DNA of 64,000 bases from Combretum micranthum (lineage: Eukaryota; Streptophyta; Magnoliopsida; Myrtales; Combretaceae). Under the pieces are notes generated by a model. It was not told the origin of the DNA and did no database searches. It saw only the letters and a list, made by a program, of their open reading frames with translations. Numbering within the stretch: the first letter of the stretch is position 1; each line of letters opens with the position of its first letter. The DNA lies in NCBI GenBank assembly GCA_024138025.1, contig JAMXBD010000012.1, positions 558,001-622,000 of the forward strand. The letters are read 5' to 3'. A program made the translations under genes and the position numbers. Positions 32,674 through 46,100 of the stretch are shown in pieces.

Positions 32674-33564
32674 ATGGAGCAAGAAAACAGTAATAATATG
32701 AGAGGAAACGAAGATCATCATCATCATCATCATCATCATCAAGATCATACTAGGTTACTAAACCCTCCACCGATGATCGTACAATCATCGTCATCATCAT
32801 CGGACGGTCTACGCAATCAGCAGCAGCAGCAAGTGCACCAACCTCAAAAGTGTCCAAGGTGCGAGTCCATGAACACAAAGTTTTGTTACTACAACAACTA
32901 CAGCCTCTCGCAGCCGCGATACTTCTGCAAGACCTGTAGAAGGTATTGGACACAAGGTGGAACCCTAAGGAACGTCCCCGTCGGTGGCGGTTGCAGGAAA
33001 GGAAAGCGCACCAAAACATCGTCATCCACCCCGTCCTCCTCCTCCTGCACCTCACCATCATCCATCACCACTGCCAGTGAAGTCATCACCTCTCTAGCTA
33101 TTCACCCACAGCCCCCAATAAATCTCGATTCCTCATTAGGGTTAGGGCCCGATTTGGCTTCTCCCTACTATCCTATGGGAAGCGGCGGCGGCGGCAGCAG
33201 CAGCGGTGGTGGTAGTGGATCGTTTTTGTCGTCTTTGGCGGCGATGACTTCACTCCACCATCATGGGCTAAGTGGGGGTGGTGGTGGCTACTTTAGTGCG
33301 CTTAGTGGTAATAATAATATTAATTATACTATTGTTGGTGGTTCTTATGATTCAAGTCAACACCACCAAAAGCAACAGCTTTTCACTAACTCTGAAGTAT
33401 CGGATTCTATTGAATTGTGGGGTGGTCATCATGTTGGTGGTGGTGGTATTGCTGGTGGCGGCGGCGGTGGTGGTCCGGACAGTGACAGTAGTGGCGTGGT
33501 GGGGAGTTCATTAAACCCGAGACAATGGCCGGATCTTCCGGGAGGATATGGTCCACCTTCGTGA
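32674..33564 (+). CDS. Dof zinc-finger transcription factor
   Basis: A 296-residue plant-specific DNA-binding protein of the Dof family. The Dof domain is complete at about residues 58-112, with zinc ligands C60, C63, C85 and C88 in the CX2CX21CX2C pattern and the conserved [38 protein letters not shown] and CRKGKR basic tail. Such proteins act in the nucleus and recognise AAAG cores in promoters. The N-terminus has an eight-His run (15-22) and Ser and Gln runs. The C-terminal half is Ser/Gly-rich and ends in a conserved-looking [14 protein letters not shown]. The true ATG is at 32674; the frame is open seven codons further upstream, but that stretch contains only a TTG and no ATG. Length is normal for the family. 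I cannot place it securely in a subgroup. No neighbouring gene is functionally linked. Confidence 0.95.
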   Translation: MEQENSNNMRGNEDHHHHHHHHQDHTRLLNPPPMIVQSSSSSSDGLRNQQQQQVHQPQKCPRCESMNTKFCYYNNYSLSQPRYFCKTCRRYWTQGGTLRNVPVGGGCRKGKRTKTSSSTPSSSSCTSPSSITTASEVITSLAIHPQPPINLDSSLGLGPDLASPYYPMGSGGGGSSSGGGSGSFLSSLAAMTSLHHHGLSGGGGGYFSALSGNNNINYTIVGGSYDSSQHHQKQQLFTNSEVSDSIELWGGHHVGGGGIAGGGGGGGPDSDSSGVVGSSLNPRQWPDLPGGYGPPS

Positions 33565-35520
33565 ACATAAAATAATAATAATGATGATATAGTATTTTTA
33601 TATCTATTGTGCATTTTGTTGTGTTTTTTTTTAATTATTATTAATCATTATTATTATTATTTAAATTAAAGCTTGAGGGGTCTGCTTTAATTTTGAAGTT
33701 CTTTCATAGTTAACGTAGATCAATTTGGATGGTTTCTGGTATATGATTTTGGAGTGTAAATCACAAAAATGTGCTATGATGCTGCTTTATTATTTTTTCT
33801 TTTAACTTTTTTTAGATCATGTAAATGGGATCACATAAAAGCAATAGTTCCTTTTTGAGTTCATATTTATTATTTATTATTTATTTTTTCTAGTTTTGGA
33901 AGAAATGTTTTAAGCTTTACTTTGAATTGCCACATACATACATATGTATACGTATATGTATTGTTTCATTATGAACACCTGATTGTGGAGCAGAAAGTAA
34001 AGTCAGACCTTGAATTAGGGTTTGGGAAAAGGAAATTTGGGACATGAAATCACCACATATAGTCAAGGGAAAAACTAAAACTTGGAAGCTGATATGATTA
34101 GCTTGATGAAGAATTCTATTTTGATTCCTTAATTTTCGTCTCTCATTTCTTATTTGTGTTTAATTTGCACTATATCTTTTGTCATTAATCAATTAATAAA
34201 CCTTTCATTTTGATATTAATTTGGGGCTTTGATAAAAGATTGCTGATAAACTGTGTAATAATATTAGGGTTGCATGTGGATTATGTTTATTGGATAAATC
34301 ATTAACCTTAAGATAAACGGAGCTTTTATTGAGTTTAAAAATTATAGGTTTGAACTCTAATTCATGTAAAGAATATGAAACTTGAGCTCAATCTTTTTTT
34401 TTTTTTTTAATTTACCTTTATACATTGTTGAGCTTCGATGAGTCTGAATTCAAGCCAATGTAATCAAAGTGAGGATCAAACTAGGTTGACCATGGGTGCT
34501 ATATTTTATAACATAATATATATAGTTTTTGGATCAAACTATGCATTATTAGCTATATTTTGCATATTGGGCATAGAATGCTGTACAAGAAAAATTACAA
34601 ATGGGTTGATATGAGGTCCCATATCTTCTATTTTACCCAGCAACAAATATTTTAAAAATTAGGTTTAGCTCATTGAAATTGAGCTCCAGACAAACCAAGC
34701 CTATACCAAATTTGAAAATTACAATAAGGAATTTGAAGATTGAATCCAATTCCAACATCTCCAAATTCAAGCCAATGTAACTAATCAAAATTTGATTGCA
34801 CATAGTTGGCTGAGACAGCTATATTTTATAAATTGTATAATTATTATGATTTTCAAATCCAATCATATGTATTGTCTATATATTATATAATGGGTGCAGG
34901 ATACCATACAAAAGAAATTGTGGAATAGGTAGATTTAGGGTCCATATAGTCTCTTATTAGGATGACTCATATGCGTATCCTCCTTGATGTTACAATAATC
35001 CACTGGAAAAAGAGGGGGAAAAAAACCTCGTACAATAGGCGTATGTTTTAAACATTTAGAACCATAACTTATAAAGTTACGCCAACAAAATTCTTACTCA
35101 ACTATTTAAGGATTCGATGAAGGATAATTTTCACGCCTATAAGTTATGAGTAGAGCTAGCTAGCTAATTGTCTAGTCCACAAAACAACGTTGTACAAGAG
35201 CAAGATGATTCTTTGTTTTGCATGTTAGTAACTGACAATTAGACGGCTTATGCCTATAGCTGCCCATTAACGCACACTCACTAAAGGGTGTTCCCCAAGC
35301 ACTTTAATCTAAGGCTATACAGATATATATTTTGTTTGGCCAGAAAAATGCATGGCTCCATCAATCTCTATAAAGCAACACTAAGCTAATAGTTGGAAAT
35401 TGGAAGTGGAGAAAATTTGTAGATGAGGTCCACCACTTGAGGTTAATTTTTCATGGTGCGCGATCAAAGGAGCCATTTTATCGAAAATCACGTTGACAGC
35501 TTTGGGTGATACTGAAATGT
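33565..35520. other. Dof 3' flank and intergenic DNA
   Basis: AT-rich, with TTATTATTATT stretches in the probable 3' UTR (33570-33660). From 34320 to 34900 there are repeated AAGCCAATGTAA(T/C) and TATATTTTATAA words (about 34453/34763 and 34500/34812), suggesting a diverged duplication of about 310 bp. No gene. Confidence 0.45.
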
Positions 35521-35524
35521 GTAA

Positions 35525-35640
35525 AATTGTCCCATTATTTTAGCACGGTGATTGTGAATATTGGCTATAGGAATTGACTAGGAAAATATTATTCCATTGT
35601 TTTAGCACGGTGATTGCGAAATATTCACATACCACTACTA
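35525..35640. repeat. Short tandem duplication (about 64 bp)
   Basis: TTTTAGCACGGTGATTG occurs at about 35537 and again at about 35601, each followed by GAATATT / GAAATATT. Confidence 0.6.
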
Positions 35641-35657
35641 AAATTTCCAAATTTAGT

Positions 35658-35984
35658 CTACAAAAGGCCTTTGTGGAACGTGTTTGGAACACACAGATGT
35701 CGGGTTTGGGATGAAAATTTGCTTTCCCTAATTTCATAACCAACCCCTAAAATTTTATCAACAAAATTATTATATATAACATAAAGGGAGCGAGATATAT
35801 TCACTAAAGCATCATAAAAATACATCAAAAATCGCAAAATGCTATGTACATACTCCCAATCTTCTTTAGTAGGCACTCCTTTCATTTTATCCTTCCCCAC
35901 TAAATGTAGGGAAATGTATTTTAGTACTACGCATGGGTATATGATAAGCATTCTATGTGTTGATCCCGGAAATAGGACGATCAA
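35658..35984 (-). pseudogene. hAT transposase fragment
   Basis: The minus-strand frame contains KGVPTKEDWEYVHSILRFLM followed by YFYDALVNISRSLYV and YNNFVDKI. This matches the hAT (RICESLEEPER-like, BED-type) transposase segment whose usual form is P-T-x-x-D-W-E, then FL...FYD.T...S.S.YVTSN. It is about 100 residues, whereas such transposases have roughly 600-700. No BED finger or C-terminal dimerisation domain is adjacent, so this is an isolated relic. Confidence 0.6.
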
Positions 35985-36062
35985 TTCCTAAACTACTCGT
36001 GCTAGATCCATCTATGGGGAATACTATTTTCATCCTATCTCAGTCAATAAATAATTGCCACA

Positions 36063-36084
36063 TATATATATATATATATATATA
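36063..36084. repeat. (AT)n microsatellite
   Basis: A pure AT dinucleotide run of about 11 units. Confidence 0.8.
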
Positions 36085-36532
36085 GATAGAAATTATTTAT
36101 TATATTTTAGGGATGATTTTTTTTAGATTTATTTAACATGTATCAATTATTTATTTATTGGGACAGGATGAGGATAACGTCCTGTAGACAACAAATATTT
36201 TTCCTCATGTTTGGGGAGATAAATGTACTTATTCCATCTTTTCTAATATTTTTGGATAATTTAAAATTTTATTTACACAACCAATAGTATGTGGAGTTAA
36301 AATTGAGAGCGTAATAATAATAATAATATGTCCTCAGGTCTTAAAACTATCAAAATGCATTATTTATTTTTTCTCGCCATATAAACCTTATCGGAAGAAA
36401 ATAATATTTTGCTGCAAAATTTTTTAGCAAGGAGATCAATTCTTGCCAAACTTGGCTGCAGGGGTGTTCCTCTCTTAAATGTTTAGGAAAATATCACATG
36501 TACAAAATATGTGATAAATACATACTCTCTTC

Positions 36533-36860
36533 TATAGATGTAAATGAGTCAAATTAAGATAGTATAGTATGAAGCTTGAGCTCAAGGGACACAAAGTCTC
36601 AAATCTCAAGTTTGGCTTGAAGTTGATCGAGTTTAGAATTATTTGGGACTCAACTCGACATAATACAAAACAAATTCAAACTAAACTTGATTTATCATAC
36701 ATACACTTTTTTTTTTCTTATGAAAATATTATTTATATTTAAACTTGATTAACATTTATAATTGATTCAAGTTCAATTAAACTGGTTAACAGGGTTTAAG
36801 GAGTTCAATCTATATTTTGAATGACTTACAAAAATTTGATATGATGGATCCAAAGTAAAA
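36533..36860. repeat. Remnant related to the 30.6-31.7 kb hAT-type MITEs
   Basis: Begins TATAGATGTAAATGAGTCAA, resembling the TAGGGTTGAAAATGA / TARRGTTACAAATGAG ends, and has CTTGAGCTCAAGG, GACTCAACTCGAC and TTGATTCAAGTTCAATT words in its interior. A right end could not be fixed. Confidence 0.35.
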
Positions 36861-37894
36861 ATTGTTACTGCTTTATCTATTTTTAAGTTTTTTAGGAAAA
36901 TTCATACACTTAAAGAGTCCTATCTATATATACTTGAACTCAAGAAGATCCTACGGAAGGATCCATTGATAAGAGAACCCATGTTTCCATGTGAAAATTC
37001 AACTCAACAGGTATTAATAACAACCAAACTTTATAAATACTTACGAGCTGATTCTTATTGGACATATATATTCATATAAAAGTCATCATACTATTAGTTT
37101 GCAAACTCGAGGGATAAAATAAAATTTAGAATGAATAACACACTGCGCTATTACGAAATTTAAATATAAAAGAAATATCATAAACGATATCACATAGTTA
37201 ATGGTAACGTATAAAATCATCCCAAAAGCAGGGTGTTCAGCATTAAAGTTGATTCAATAATCGTTTAAGGGTTTATTTGGATTATTTAATTTTTATCTGT
37301 ATCATATTTGTATTAGATATTTATCTATAACTTATCTATATTATATCTTTATCATATTTGTTTAGTTTGTTTATAAGTAAAACTGTTCGTTTTTTATTAG
37401 TATCTATTTCTTAACATATATTTGTTTGAAAACAAAAAAAATATAATATCAAAATGATAATTAAAAAATTGAACAAATAGAACCAATCCAAACATACAAT
37501 TAAATTTCTATCTTACCAAAACTCCTGTCAAGACGCTCAGCTCACAACCTATACACTATCCAAATTGGGTTACAAGATGAGTATGAGGTCATACTTCTTA
37601 CTCCATTTTATAAATAATGGGATCTGAAAATTTAGAGTGGAACCAACTCTTCGATATCAAATACTCAATCTGAAGCCTACCATGATGTATTCTACGTATT
37701 ACTCTTATTTTCTTACAGCTACAAGAAAATCCGAACCCATTGTAGCAAAGTCATGTTAAGAAATAAACTTTTAGTAGTAAGCATTTTTTTTTTCTTTTTT
37801 AGCATAGGAAATTTTACCCTGTGAAAAGTTGCTTTGATTTCTTTTTTGCTTTTGGATTTTTTGACGATTCTCCATGTTTCTTTCTATAGTATAT

Positions 37895-38070
37895 ACTATA
37901 CATCATGATTAATTATTGACGGTTTTATTTTTTTTTATATTTTGTTTTATTTTATTTTCTATTATATGTCTCTTAATTTATTTAGTATATCACTATACAT
38001 CATGATTAATTATTGATGGTTTAATTTTTTATATTTTGTTTTATTTTATTTTCTATTATATATCTCAAAG
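37895..38070. repeat. Tandem duplication, period 97
   Basis: ACTATACATCATGATTAATT at 37895 recurs at 37992, and both copies continue into TATTTTGTTTTATTTTATTT and CTATTATAT(G/A)TCTC. It is nearly identical, so recent. Confidence 0.75.
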
Positions 38071-38343
38071 TATTTATATAATAGTTGGAGACATGGATAA
38101 AACATTAAATGCAGATAGGAAATTAAACATCACCATCTCCTTACCTTACCCATGGATATAAATCTTTGACAGCACACTTAATTGGCAAAGTGAGATAAAC
38201 TAGTAACGCTAATCAATTAAACACGACACCAACTCTCGAAAAACACCAGAGTTCTTCCCTGACTAGAATGATCTGCTCGCACTTTCAAAGTCTACTCATT
38301 GTATTGATAAACATGCCTTAGACAAAGATTATTTTGATATTAC

Positions 38344-38436
38344 TAATGACATTGCAGTGCAGTGGTATCACTTCTAATCTTTTAAGTAAGAGGTATCAAG
38401 TTTGGTTACTCCTTTTCGTTGTAAGGAAAAAAATAA
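38344..38436 (+). mobile_element. tRNA-derived SINE, copy 2
   Basis: Begins TAATGACATTGCAGTGCAGTG (A-box region GCAGTGGTATC), continues with AAGTAAGAGGTATCAAGTTTG (decayed B box) and ends in an A-rich tail from 38426. It aligns in order with the element at 62474 and with the reverse complement of 2778-2882. The pol III boxes are degenerate, so it is probably inactive. Confidence 0.5.
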
Positions 38437-38638
38437 TTAAAAATTAAAAGAAAAACAATCTTATAAAAAAAAAAAAAAGATTGTTGTGATGAGGAAGTCA
38501 TATGGCTGAGCGTCATAGAAAGAGTTAAATTAGATCTGGAACACGTGATTCTCACATTCTTGTTCTTCTCCTGAATTATAAAATCACACAACAAAATCGA
38601 TCCGATCCGGTAATAATTTAAACTAAGCTGGAATTATT

Positions 38639-38857
38639 TTATATTTCAATGCCGACAATGTCAATATATTCATCATCATGGTATTCGATGACCTATGTCC
38701 TTCTAGGAATTTCAAAAGAATGATAGTTTAGGACATCATCATGAAGTGCTCGTCTAAGTGGGAAACCATCTCCCCTTCTATCATCTGTTCTGACCATCGC
38801 TGGCCCTCTCTCAAAGGTGTCAGCTAGTGACAAGTGAATGGAAGAACAATCCAGTGT
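38639..38857 (-). pseudogene. Unidentified exon-like coding remnant
   Basis: The minus strand from 38857 to 38639 reads 72 codons with a single in-frame TAG and a final TAA. The text has balanced composition, including SLADTFERGPAMVRTDDRR, GDGFPLRRALHDDVLNYHSF and VIEYHDDEYIDIVGIEI. An AG lies just upstream (plus strand CT at 38858-38859), so it could be a terminal exon. I do not recognise the family and found no upstream exon with confidence. The TAG may be a decayed CAG. Confidence 0.4.
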
Positions 38858-38859
38858 CT

Positions 38860-41800
38860 AGCTTTAACACCACACAATTCATCTATATGATGGTACCTTC
38901 TTTTTTCCTTTTCTTTTCTTTTTTCATTTTTCCACTTATAATGATTATCCGTAACGATAAGTATTCGTGACGGATTAAAGATTTATAGAAAGAGAATACT
39001 CTTTTATCATATTTTTTATAAGAATTTTTTTATTATAACAGAAAGAAGGATTGAAATTCGATACATGTGACTTTAAAAATCAGAATAATACAACTTTTTA
39101 TGAGATTTGAATATAAATTTTTAAATAGTTAAAGTTATGACTTAAGAATTTTTAAACACTTTTAACTCAAAATTTTTTACTCAAATTTTTAAGAACCGTG
39201 TGATGATAAATGTCGTTATTTACCATCTATCAAAAATTATCATAGCATGCATGGATATAGTAGTGGTGGTCCTCCTTATCCCATCAACCATCCCATCACC
39301 AAAGGCACTTTGAACCATCATTTGGTCAACATAAGGTCAACATCTAAAACAGACATTGGAGCCAAGGATTGGTCCTTTTTTTTTTAAATGATTATAATGG
39401 CATAGGGCACTATCCTACATGTCAAGTCATGGTCTTGGGGTATCTTAATTCATTTTTGCTTTAATTACAAGTACCATGATACAAGTTGGCCCCGTCATAT
39501 AGATATAATAGGATTATGAACAGATTAAAAAAAATCTTATATTTTCCTAATAATAGAAACAATTAACAAAGAAGCAAACATGTAAGATGAACAATTTTTT
39601 TTATTTAGTCTCCTACCTACAAAACCATGGACAAAAATATTCATAGATGTTACAAGATACGTAATTTACAAAGTTATATATATTGAAATTTTAATAGGAT
39701 TTGTATATGTAATAACACGCTTTCTTCTCAAATTTGATTGCATTTGATTCTCCTTTCTCAATCAGCACTTGTTGAATGAATACACACTTGGGTGGTTTAA
39801 TGAATATGTTGGACCTTTCATACAATTAATCATTTCAATCATTGTGAGGAATATGCAGCACATAAACGAGTATTAAACAGTGCAGTATTGTTGAATTCAT
39901 CCAAAGCAAATGGAGGATGTTTAAAAAAATTGCAAGGAGTATGTGCAAATTTTAAAAATATGTGATAAGATAACATTGAACCCATTCCTAGCCCTAGGAG
40001 GGCGAAATTGAGTACGACGATGTTGCTTAAGGGCGAAGCCAAGGGCTAGTTGGGGACATGATACGATACAAAGGCCAAAATAGTTCTCACGCATGCTTGC
40101 GTTGGTGGTTTCCCTAAGTTCGAGGGAATAATATTTGCGTCAAAGACGACCCACGTCCAATTATTATTATTTCCACTCAACTACTCCAATTCTAATGTTG
40201 GACAACTTGTCGTTGTCCATTTGGCCCTCTATAAAAATATGATTTTGGTAAACCTTCCATTACAAACCATGACGAAAGCTTGAAGGACTTTATTGGATTT
40301 GAAGAAACTTATTCTTAAAATAAATTCAAACTGAGTGGATTATATATATAAAGATTATGCTAAACATATGTGCTTTTTTTATATTGACAGCATATTTTAT
40401 GAAACAATAAGTACAATAAAAAAAAAATAGAGAAATTCTTATTAACAGGTTCTCTATAATACTCGTTAGCTTCTTTCCTATATAGATAAAATAAATTTGC
40501 AAGTTCTGCTTTTATCCCTCCTTTCCTTTTGTTTTTTCGTGAATCATGTTGAAGGGCAGAATCATGTGATGAAATTCATTGGAATTTTTAATACTTTCAT
40601 CATCATAAAAATTTGGAAGCATGTAAAAAAAATAAAAAAGGAAGAGTAAGAGGGACGAGGACATCCGTCGAATAAGTGATGTTTCCAGGACAGGTTTGGA
40701 ATGAATTTTACAAAACTCAAACCAGTCTAAATATCCTATAAGGTTATCCAAAACCCATCTTAAACCATATATGTATTTCTTCCTAAACCCAAAACTCGTT
40801 TGATGGACCTTCTAGAATACCTAATGTCAACCCAATGAATATGTTAAAATTTAATGTAAAATGAAACTTATTTTGGAACAAAATATGTCTAATTGTCTTT
40901 TTTCTTTTTTATTGTTGCATACTCTTATAAATATTTTTCTTTCCAGTATTTTCAATCTCAACTTTGTTAACATGTTTTTGGTAAGAAGGAAAGGAAAAAA
41001 AAATTAAATACGTAGTTGTTCATACATTTGGTACAATCTAATAACCATGCTTAACATACTAATGTTATTAATTTATGAATAGGCATGTAGATATATACCA
41101 TCGCTTATCATGCTCTTAATATAAACTTAATGGTGGATTGCATGTACACAACTATTACGGTGTACATTTTTTTTCCCTAATAGGTTCTATGCTAGTCCTA
41201 AAACTTGATCTAAAACCTTGTAGGGATTTGCAAAAGATTCCAAAACTTGCCCTAAACAATATAGAGTGATACCTTATAGCGTATTTATCAGGTCAGACGA
41301 ATAAGAATATGTATGGTTGGATCCTTGATGTGCTATGATTTTGATATGTTATTCTTGTTAGGCTCAGACTCTTAAGAATGTTTTATAAAGTAATTTTTGA
41401 ATTTTAAGAGTATTGAATGTATTAGTAATTAAAAAAAGAAAATTAGTTTTATAGAAATGTTTAATTAGAATTGAAAAATATAACTTTCTTTTATTGGAAA
41501 ATCATTTTAGTTTGGTCTTAATTCACATTAATGGCCATCAATAATTGTTCGACATAATACCATCATTTTTTTTGTTCTCTCTTGTGAAGTAAAATATAAT
41601 ATACCATGTTATGAATAATGATTAATAATCTACTAATGACATAAACAAAGGCAAAGAAAGAAGACTGGGAAATTTTTATACATAATGGATCATTTAGTAG
41701 TATGCAACAAAGTTCCACAATAGATATAATATATGACAAATATAAGAAATTGCAAACCACATTTCCATCAAAAGAGAAAGCCAACCGCATCACAATTAGA

Positions 41801-42431
41801 ATGAGAGTTTTATGTTTTTACACTATAAGATCAAGGTTGGTATCTGATGCAACGAAAGATAGTGAAAATATTATAATTTGTTGATTCGCGAATGAATACT
41901 AGGATGCAATCTTTAAATACTAGTTGATTTTATAGATGCCTAGGTAATTAGTATCCAAAATTGAAAAACTATAAAAAAAAAATCCAGATTTTGGAGGAGA
42001 GATGAGCAAATGCGGCTCAAAAATGATATTACTAATGATAATTGATGTTCTCATTGCCTAAGGCACGTGTGTGTGTATATATATGTGAGCTAAAAAGTCG
42101 TAAAAAATAAAACATAAAAACTATAAAATAGAAATGTTCTAAATTTAAAGACACAAAGCAAATGAAATGATAATTACAACGCCATAGATGATATACAAGC
42201 TAAAAGTATCTATAAGAAATTATAACAAATTTAAAACCTACCAAAAATAGAAAAATTGTCATTTTAAGAGCCTATATGATGGATTTCACCTTAAAACTAG
42301 CGTAGCTCATCACTAAAGGTGGTGACTTCTTCCTGTTAGCTCAATTCCTTCAAGATAAGGATTTGAAATCACAAAACTAACGAACCTATCTCTGTCCCAT
42401 TTTGCCAGTACTTATTCACAATTATTTTCAC
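38860..42431. other. Long interval without recognised genes
   Basis: AT-rich DNA. The patch 39240-39380 is less AT-rich (CCATCAACCATCCCATCACC onward) but gives no clear frame. The open frames at 39839-40042, 40512-40751 and 41563-41884 lack domain features and have AT-driven composition. A short GT/AT run lies at 42066-42087. Confidence 0.4.
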
Positions 42432-42949
42432 TTTACCAATATCACATTAATACCTAAACTTTTTTCCAAATATACAATTAATCTAAAAATTAAAGTAGCT
42501 AATTAATATTTAATTAAAGTTATCATGTTCATTAATATTACCTCAACTAGCAAAATTATTATTTATTATGTTGGCACTCCAAGTGAATACATGAGGTGAC
42601 ATGTGTCAAGAAGTCGATTCGAACTAGAAAAACATGTGATTAAGCAAGTAGATAAAAACATTGTCTAATTAAACAATTAAGTATACAAATTAACTACTGA
42701 AAACTTTAATGTGTTTGTTAATTCTCCTATTTAGTTGTCTTTTTTTTTTTTTGTTCATTAGTTACTTGATACATGTCACTTCTTTGTTCGCCGAGAGTGT
42801 TAGATAAGCAAATGGGATTAACTCTCTCAATTGAGATAATATTAATAAACATGAAAACATTGATTTGATATTAAATTGAGTACTTTAGAGTTCAGGTAGT
42901 CAATTGTATATTTGATGAAAGTTTAGGTATCAAACTTGATATTATCCCC
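42432..42949. mobile_element. Fold-back MITE with inverted arms of about 130 bp
   Basis: The left arm includes AATATCACATTAATACCTAA, AAATATACAATTAATCTA and TCATGTTCATTAATATTACC. The reverse complement of the right arm gives AATATCAAGTTTGATACCTA, AAATATACAATTGACTACC and TCATGTTTATTAATATTATC. The total is about 518 bp, non-coding. It is the same family as 29906-30352. Confidence 0.7.
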
Positions 42950-43139
42950 TAACAAAAATCAACCCTAATTGATTAGATGGTGCATTGTTTCGTGTCTTTC
43001 ATCCCTTAGTAAACCAATCAAAGGAATTGAACTCAATTCTTCTCTTCCTTAATAGTTATTGTCATTAATTCAAAACTGATAGTAGGCTTTAGAATGTTTA
43101 GGCTTAATCATGAATTTGTAAAATAAGACCAACAAAATA

Positions 43140-46100
43140 GAATATTGTTAGTGGTGCACCAAAAGGGTTACTTGGTATGGCTACTCTAACACTCAAGTTA
43201 AAGTAAATCTCAAATATTCAAAAGATAATTACATAATAGAAAGGTTACCGATGTGGCATATTTGTCTTCTCAAGCGTACATAAGAGATATTTATAAAAGA
43301 TAAACTCCTGGAGAAAGGGGATGTTATGGAGAACATAGACTAATAGGGAGTTGAGAGCAATAATTAAGGATGTGGAAGTTAAGCAAGGAATCCATGTTTA
43401 ACCACTTCCCTTAATAAGACTAGCGACGGTTATGAGGTTAGTGTTAGCTGTTAGTAACATAAGTCAAGTTGCCAAGTGCTTGCTCGCTTGGGACACTTGA
43501 AATAACACGTAGAATCATACATGTTTAAAGGACATGTTTTGATGTAGGACAGTCGAAAACTACTTTTATACCGAGTGTGTTGATCCTACTACTTGGCAAT
43601 TCAATTAGCAAGAGCGAGACCAGCTAGTAGAAATTATGGCAGTTATGGATATATCATTTCATGTAACCGATCGTGTAAAATTCGAAAGTTAGAATATGGG
43701 AGCTATGCAGCCCCTATACGAACATGCAAGGTGACAAACGTTTAAAAATGATACTGAAATCCCCTAAACTTCACCTAGTTAAATTAGAAATGATTTAATT
43801 GAATAGTATAATAGATAAGTAAATATGATATTGAATTTGAGCATAGTTAGAAATTTATCTTACATAGATTATGATTAGATGATTTAACATAAATTAAATT
43901 CGTAAATAGATCTGAATTGAAATTTAGTTTTTAAATGTTTTGCAAACTCTCAAACCCTTGAATTTTAGTTAACTTTTATTTTCTTAAATCTCGATAATTT
44001 TTTAAAATAACTGCTTTTTTAACAATATCAGTTTTAAACCCGAACTCAAATTAAATATCAAATTTTCATAAATTAAACTTTTGAATTGTGTTTTTATATT
44101 AAGCTATAAATTTCTAACATATATATATATATATTCCTAAATTAATTTATAACTAATTAAAATTTTAAAAATAATATAAAAAGGTTTAAAATTAATACTT
44201 TTATTATAAAATATCTTTATATTTTATTTTTTCCTTCCCTTTTGTTCTTTAATTGCTATCTGCCCATCGCTCTCTTCTTCTATCATCTTCTTTCCCTTTC
44301 CTTTTTCTTTGTTTTATGTTTCCTTTCCTTGCCTTTTCTTTTTTTCTTCTTTTTCTTCCCTCAAAACTCAAACCTAAATCTCAAATTCAATAAGATCATA
44401 GGGGAAACCAAAGATAGAAAACAAGATGGAGGATGCAAATCATACAAGAAACAACTTCAAGAAATTAAGAGAAGTATGAGTAGAAAGATTAAGATGTTTG
44501 GATTTTTCTAAAAAGATGAATTTTGTTATTTCCTCTGTTTTAATTGTTGCTTATGTATGAAATTGTTGAATTGGAACTAGATAGATTTAGATCTTGTGAT
44601 AGAATTGATAAGTTAGCAAGATACAAACATATATGTTAAAATATTGACATGTATATGCATGTGTAGATTATATGTTTGATGAGATGATTTTTGAAAATAT
44701 GATGGTAGAAATATATATATATATATATATATAAGAGTTTATAGGATAAGATTAGGCATGGGTATTCTAATAACAAGTTGTTTTTGTTGATATATATTGA
44801 AATTAAATAGTTCAAAATAGAGTAAAAGACAAAGGAAAAATGTAACATATTCCCCTTGTCCATCATGATCGGTTATCTAAGCAGAAAATAAAATTGAGGA
44901 TAACTAGTGTGACGAGGGGCGTGATCTCCTCTGATCATGGATTTTCAAAGGTAACATCTTATATCATTGCCATGAAGAGGGACATAATTTCCCTTGGTCA
45001 CAAATATTCCCCTTATCATGGGCATGATGAGGCCAGTGATGGGAATCACGGCCCCCATCATAGATGTGATCCGTCCCTTAGTGCTGTTCATAAAGAAGAA
45101 AAGGAAAGGAAAGAAAGAAAGAAGGATAAAATGAAATAGATAAAAGATGATTAATATATTGTGTTAGTTAATCCACATAATTAATAATGAGTTAGGATAA
45201 TTTGCGAATTAATAATTAATTTAACTTCATATAGTTCCTAAGTATAAAATAAACTTAGTTAATAAACTTAAGTTTAATATAACTTAATAAAATTTAATGA
45301 GTTATAATGAATTAGATTGACTAAGTATATTTAACTTGACTAATATTAAACTAATATAGATATAACTTGTAACTAGCATAAATTAATATGATAGGTTAAA
45401 CCTTGGATGATAAGGAGTACGTAATTTCTAAAATTTGTTAGATTAAAGCTTTGTTTAATAAAATAAATAATTTGATAGACAATGGAGAACTGTCTGCATC
45501 TTAGCGGGGTAATCTTCGCAGCCATGGCAAGGTTCCTATTACATGTCTAATCAAATAAAAACATAAAATGAATGTTTAATATGAAAGTTGATGTAAGTTA
45601 ATAAATAATTGAGTTGCTTATATAGTTTAATTTCTTAAATGGATATTTGCTTCTGAACCTACCCTTTGGTCTATCTCTTGATTCTTTTGGATTATGGACG
45701 TCATTTAAAGGTACATAGTAAATTACATGTTGAATGCTAGGAGGGACATTCTAACTGAATTAAAACTTAAACTCGACTTAATAAATGAGTGATGCTTGTG
45801 CATGTGCTGTTGAATCCAATAAAGGGAGTGGGAACCCTATCCTGAGGGGACACGATAGTTTAAGTGCTCAGGTTACGACCGTCATGATATAATGATATTC
45901 ATAAGTAGCTCGGTAGGTAGCCGATGGGGCAAACGATATCGGTGTAACATCTACTTAGGCTTGTGGTGAAGTAATATGTTTTAGTTCATGTTTATGTAAC
46001 CAGTTAAACTAACTGATATTATGGACTGGGATGAGTAGAGTTGTGTAATGGCTGTGAACCCTAGATGATGCTATTTTCTTGTAACGACATATAAGAGGTA

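Noticed and set aside
33272..33614. Alternative frames over the Dof 3' half
   Set aside because: Low-complexity Val/Ile or Pro strings produced by GGT/GGC repeats in the Dof Gly-rich region.
44894..45139. 81-codon frame with His/Asp/Lys-rich text
   Set aside because: Falls in LTR-like debris with repeated CATGATGAGG / GATCATGG words; no family similarity recognised and it ends in a simple GAAAG run.
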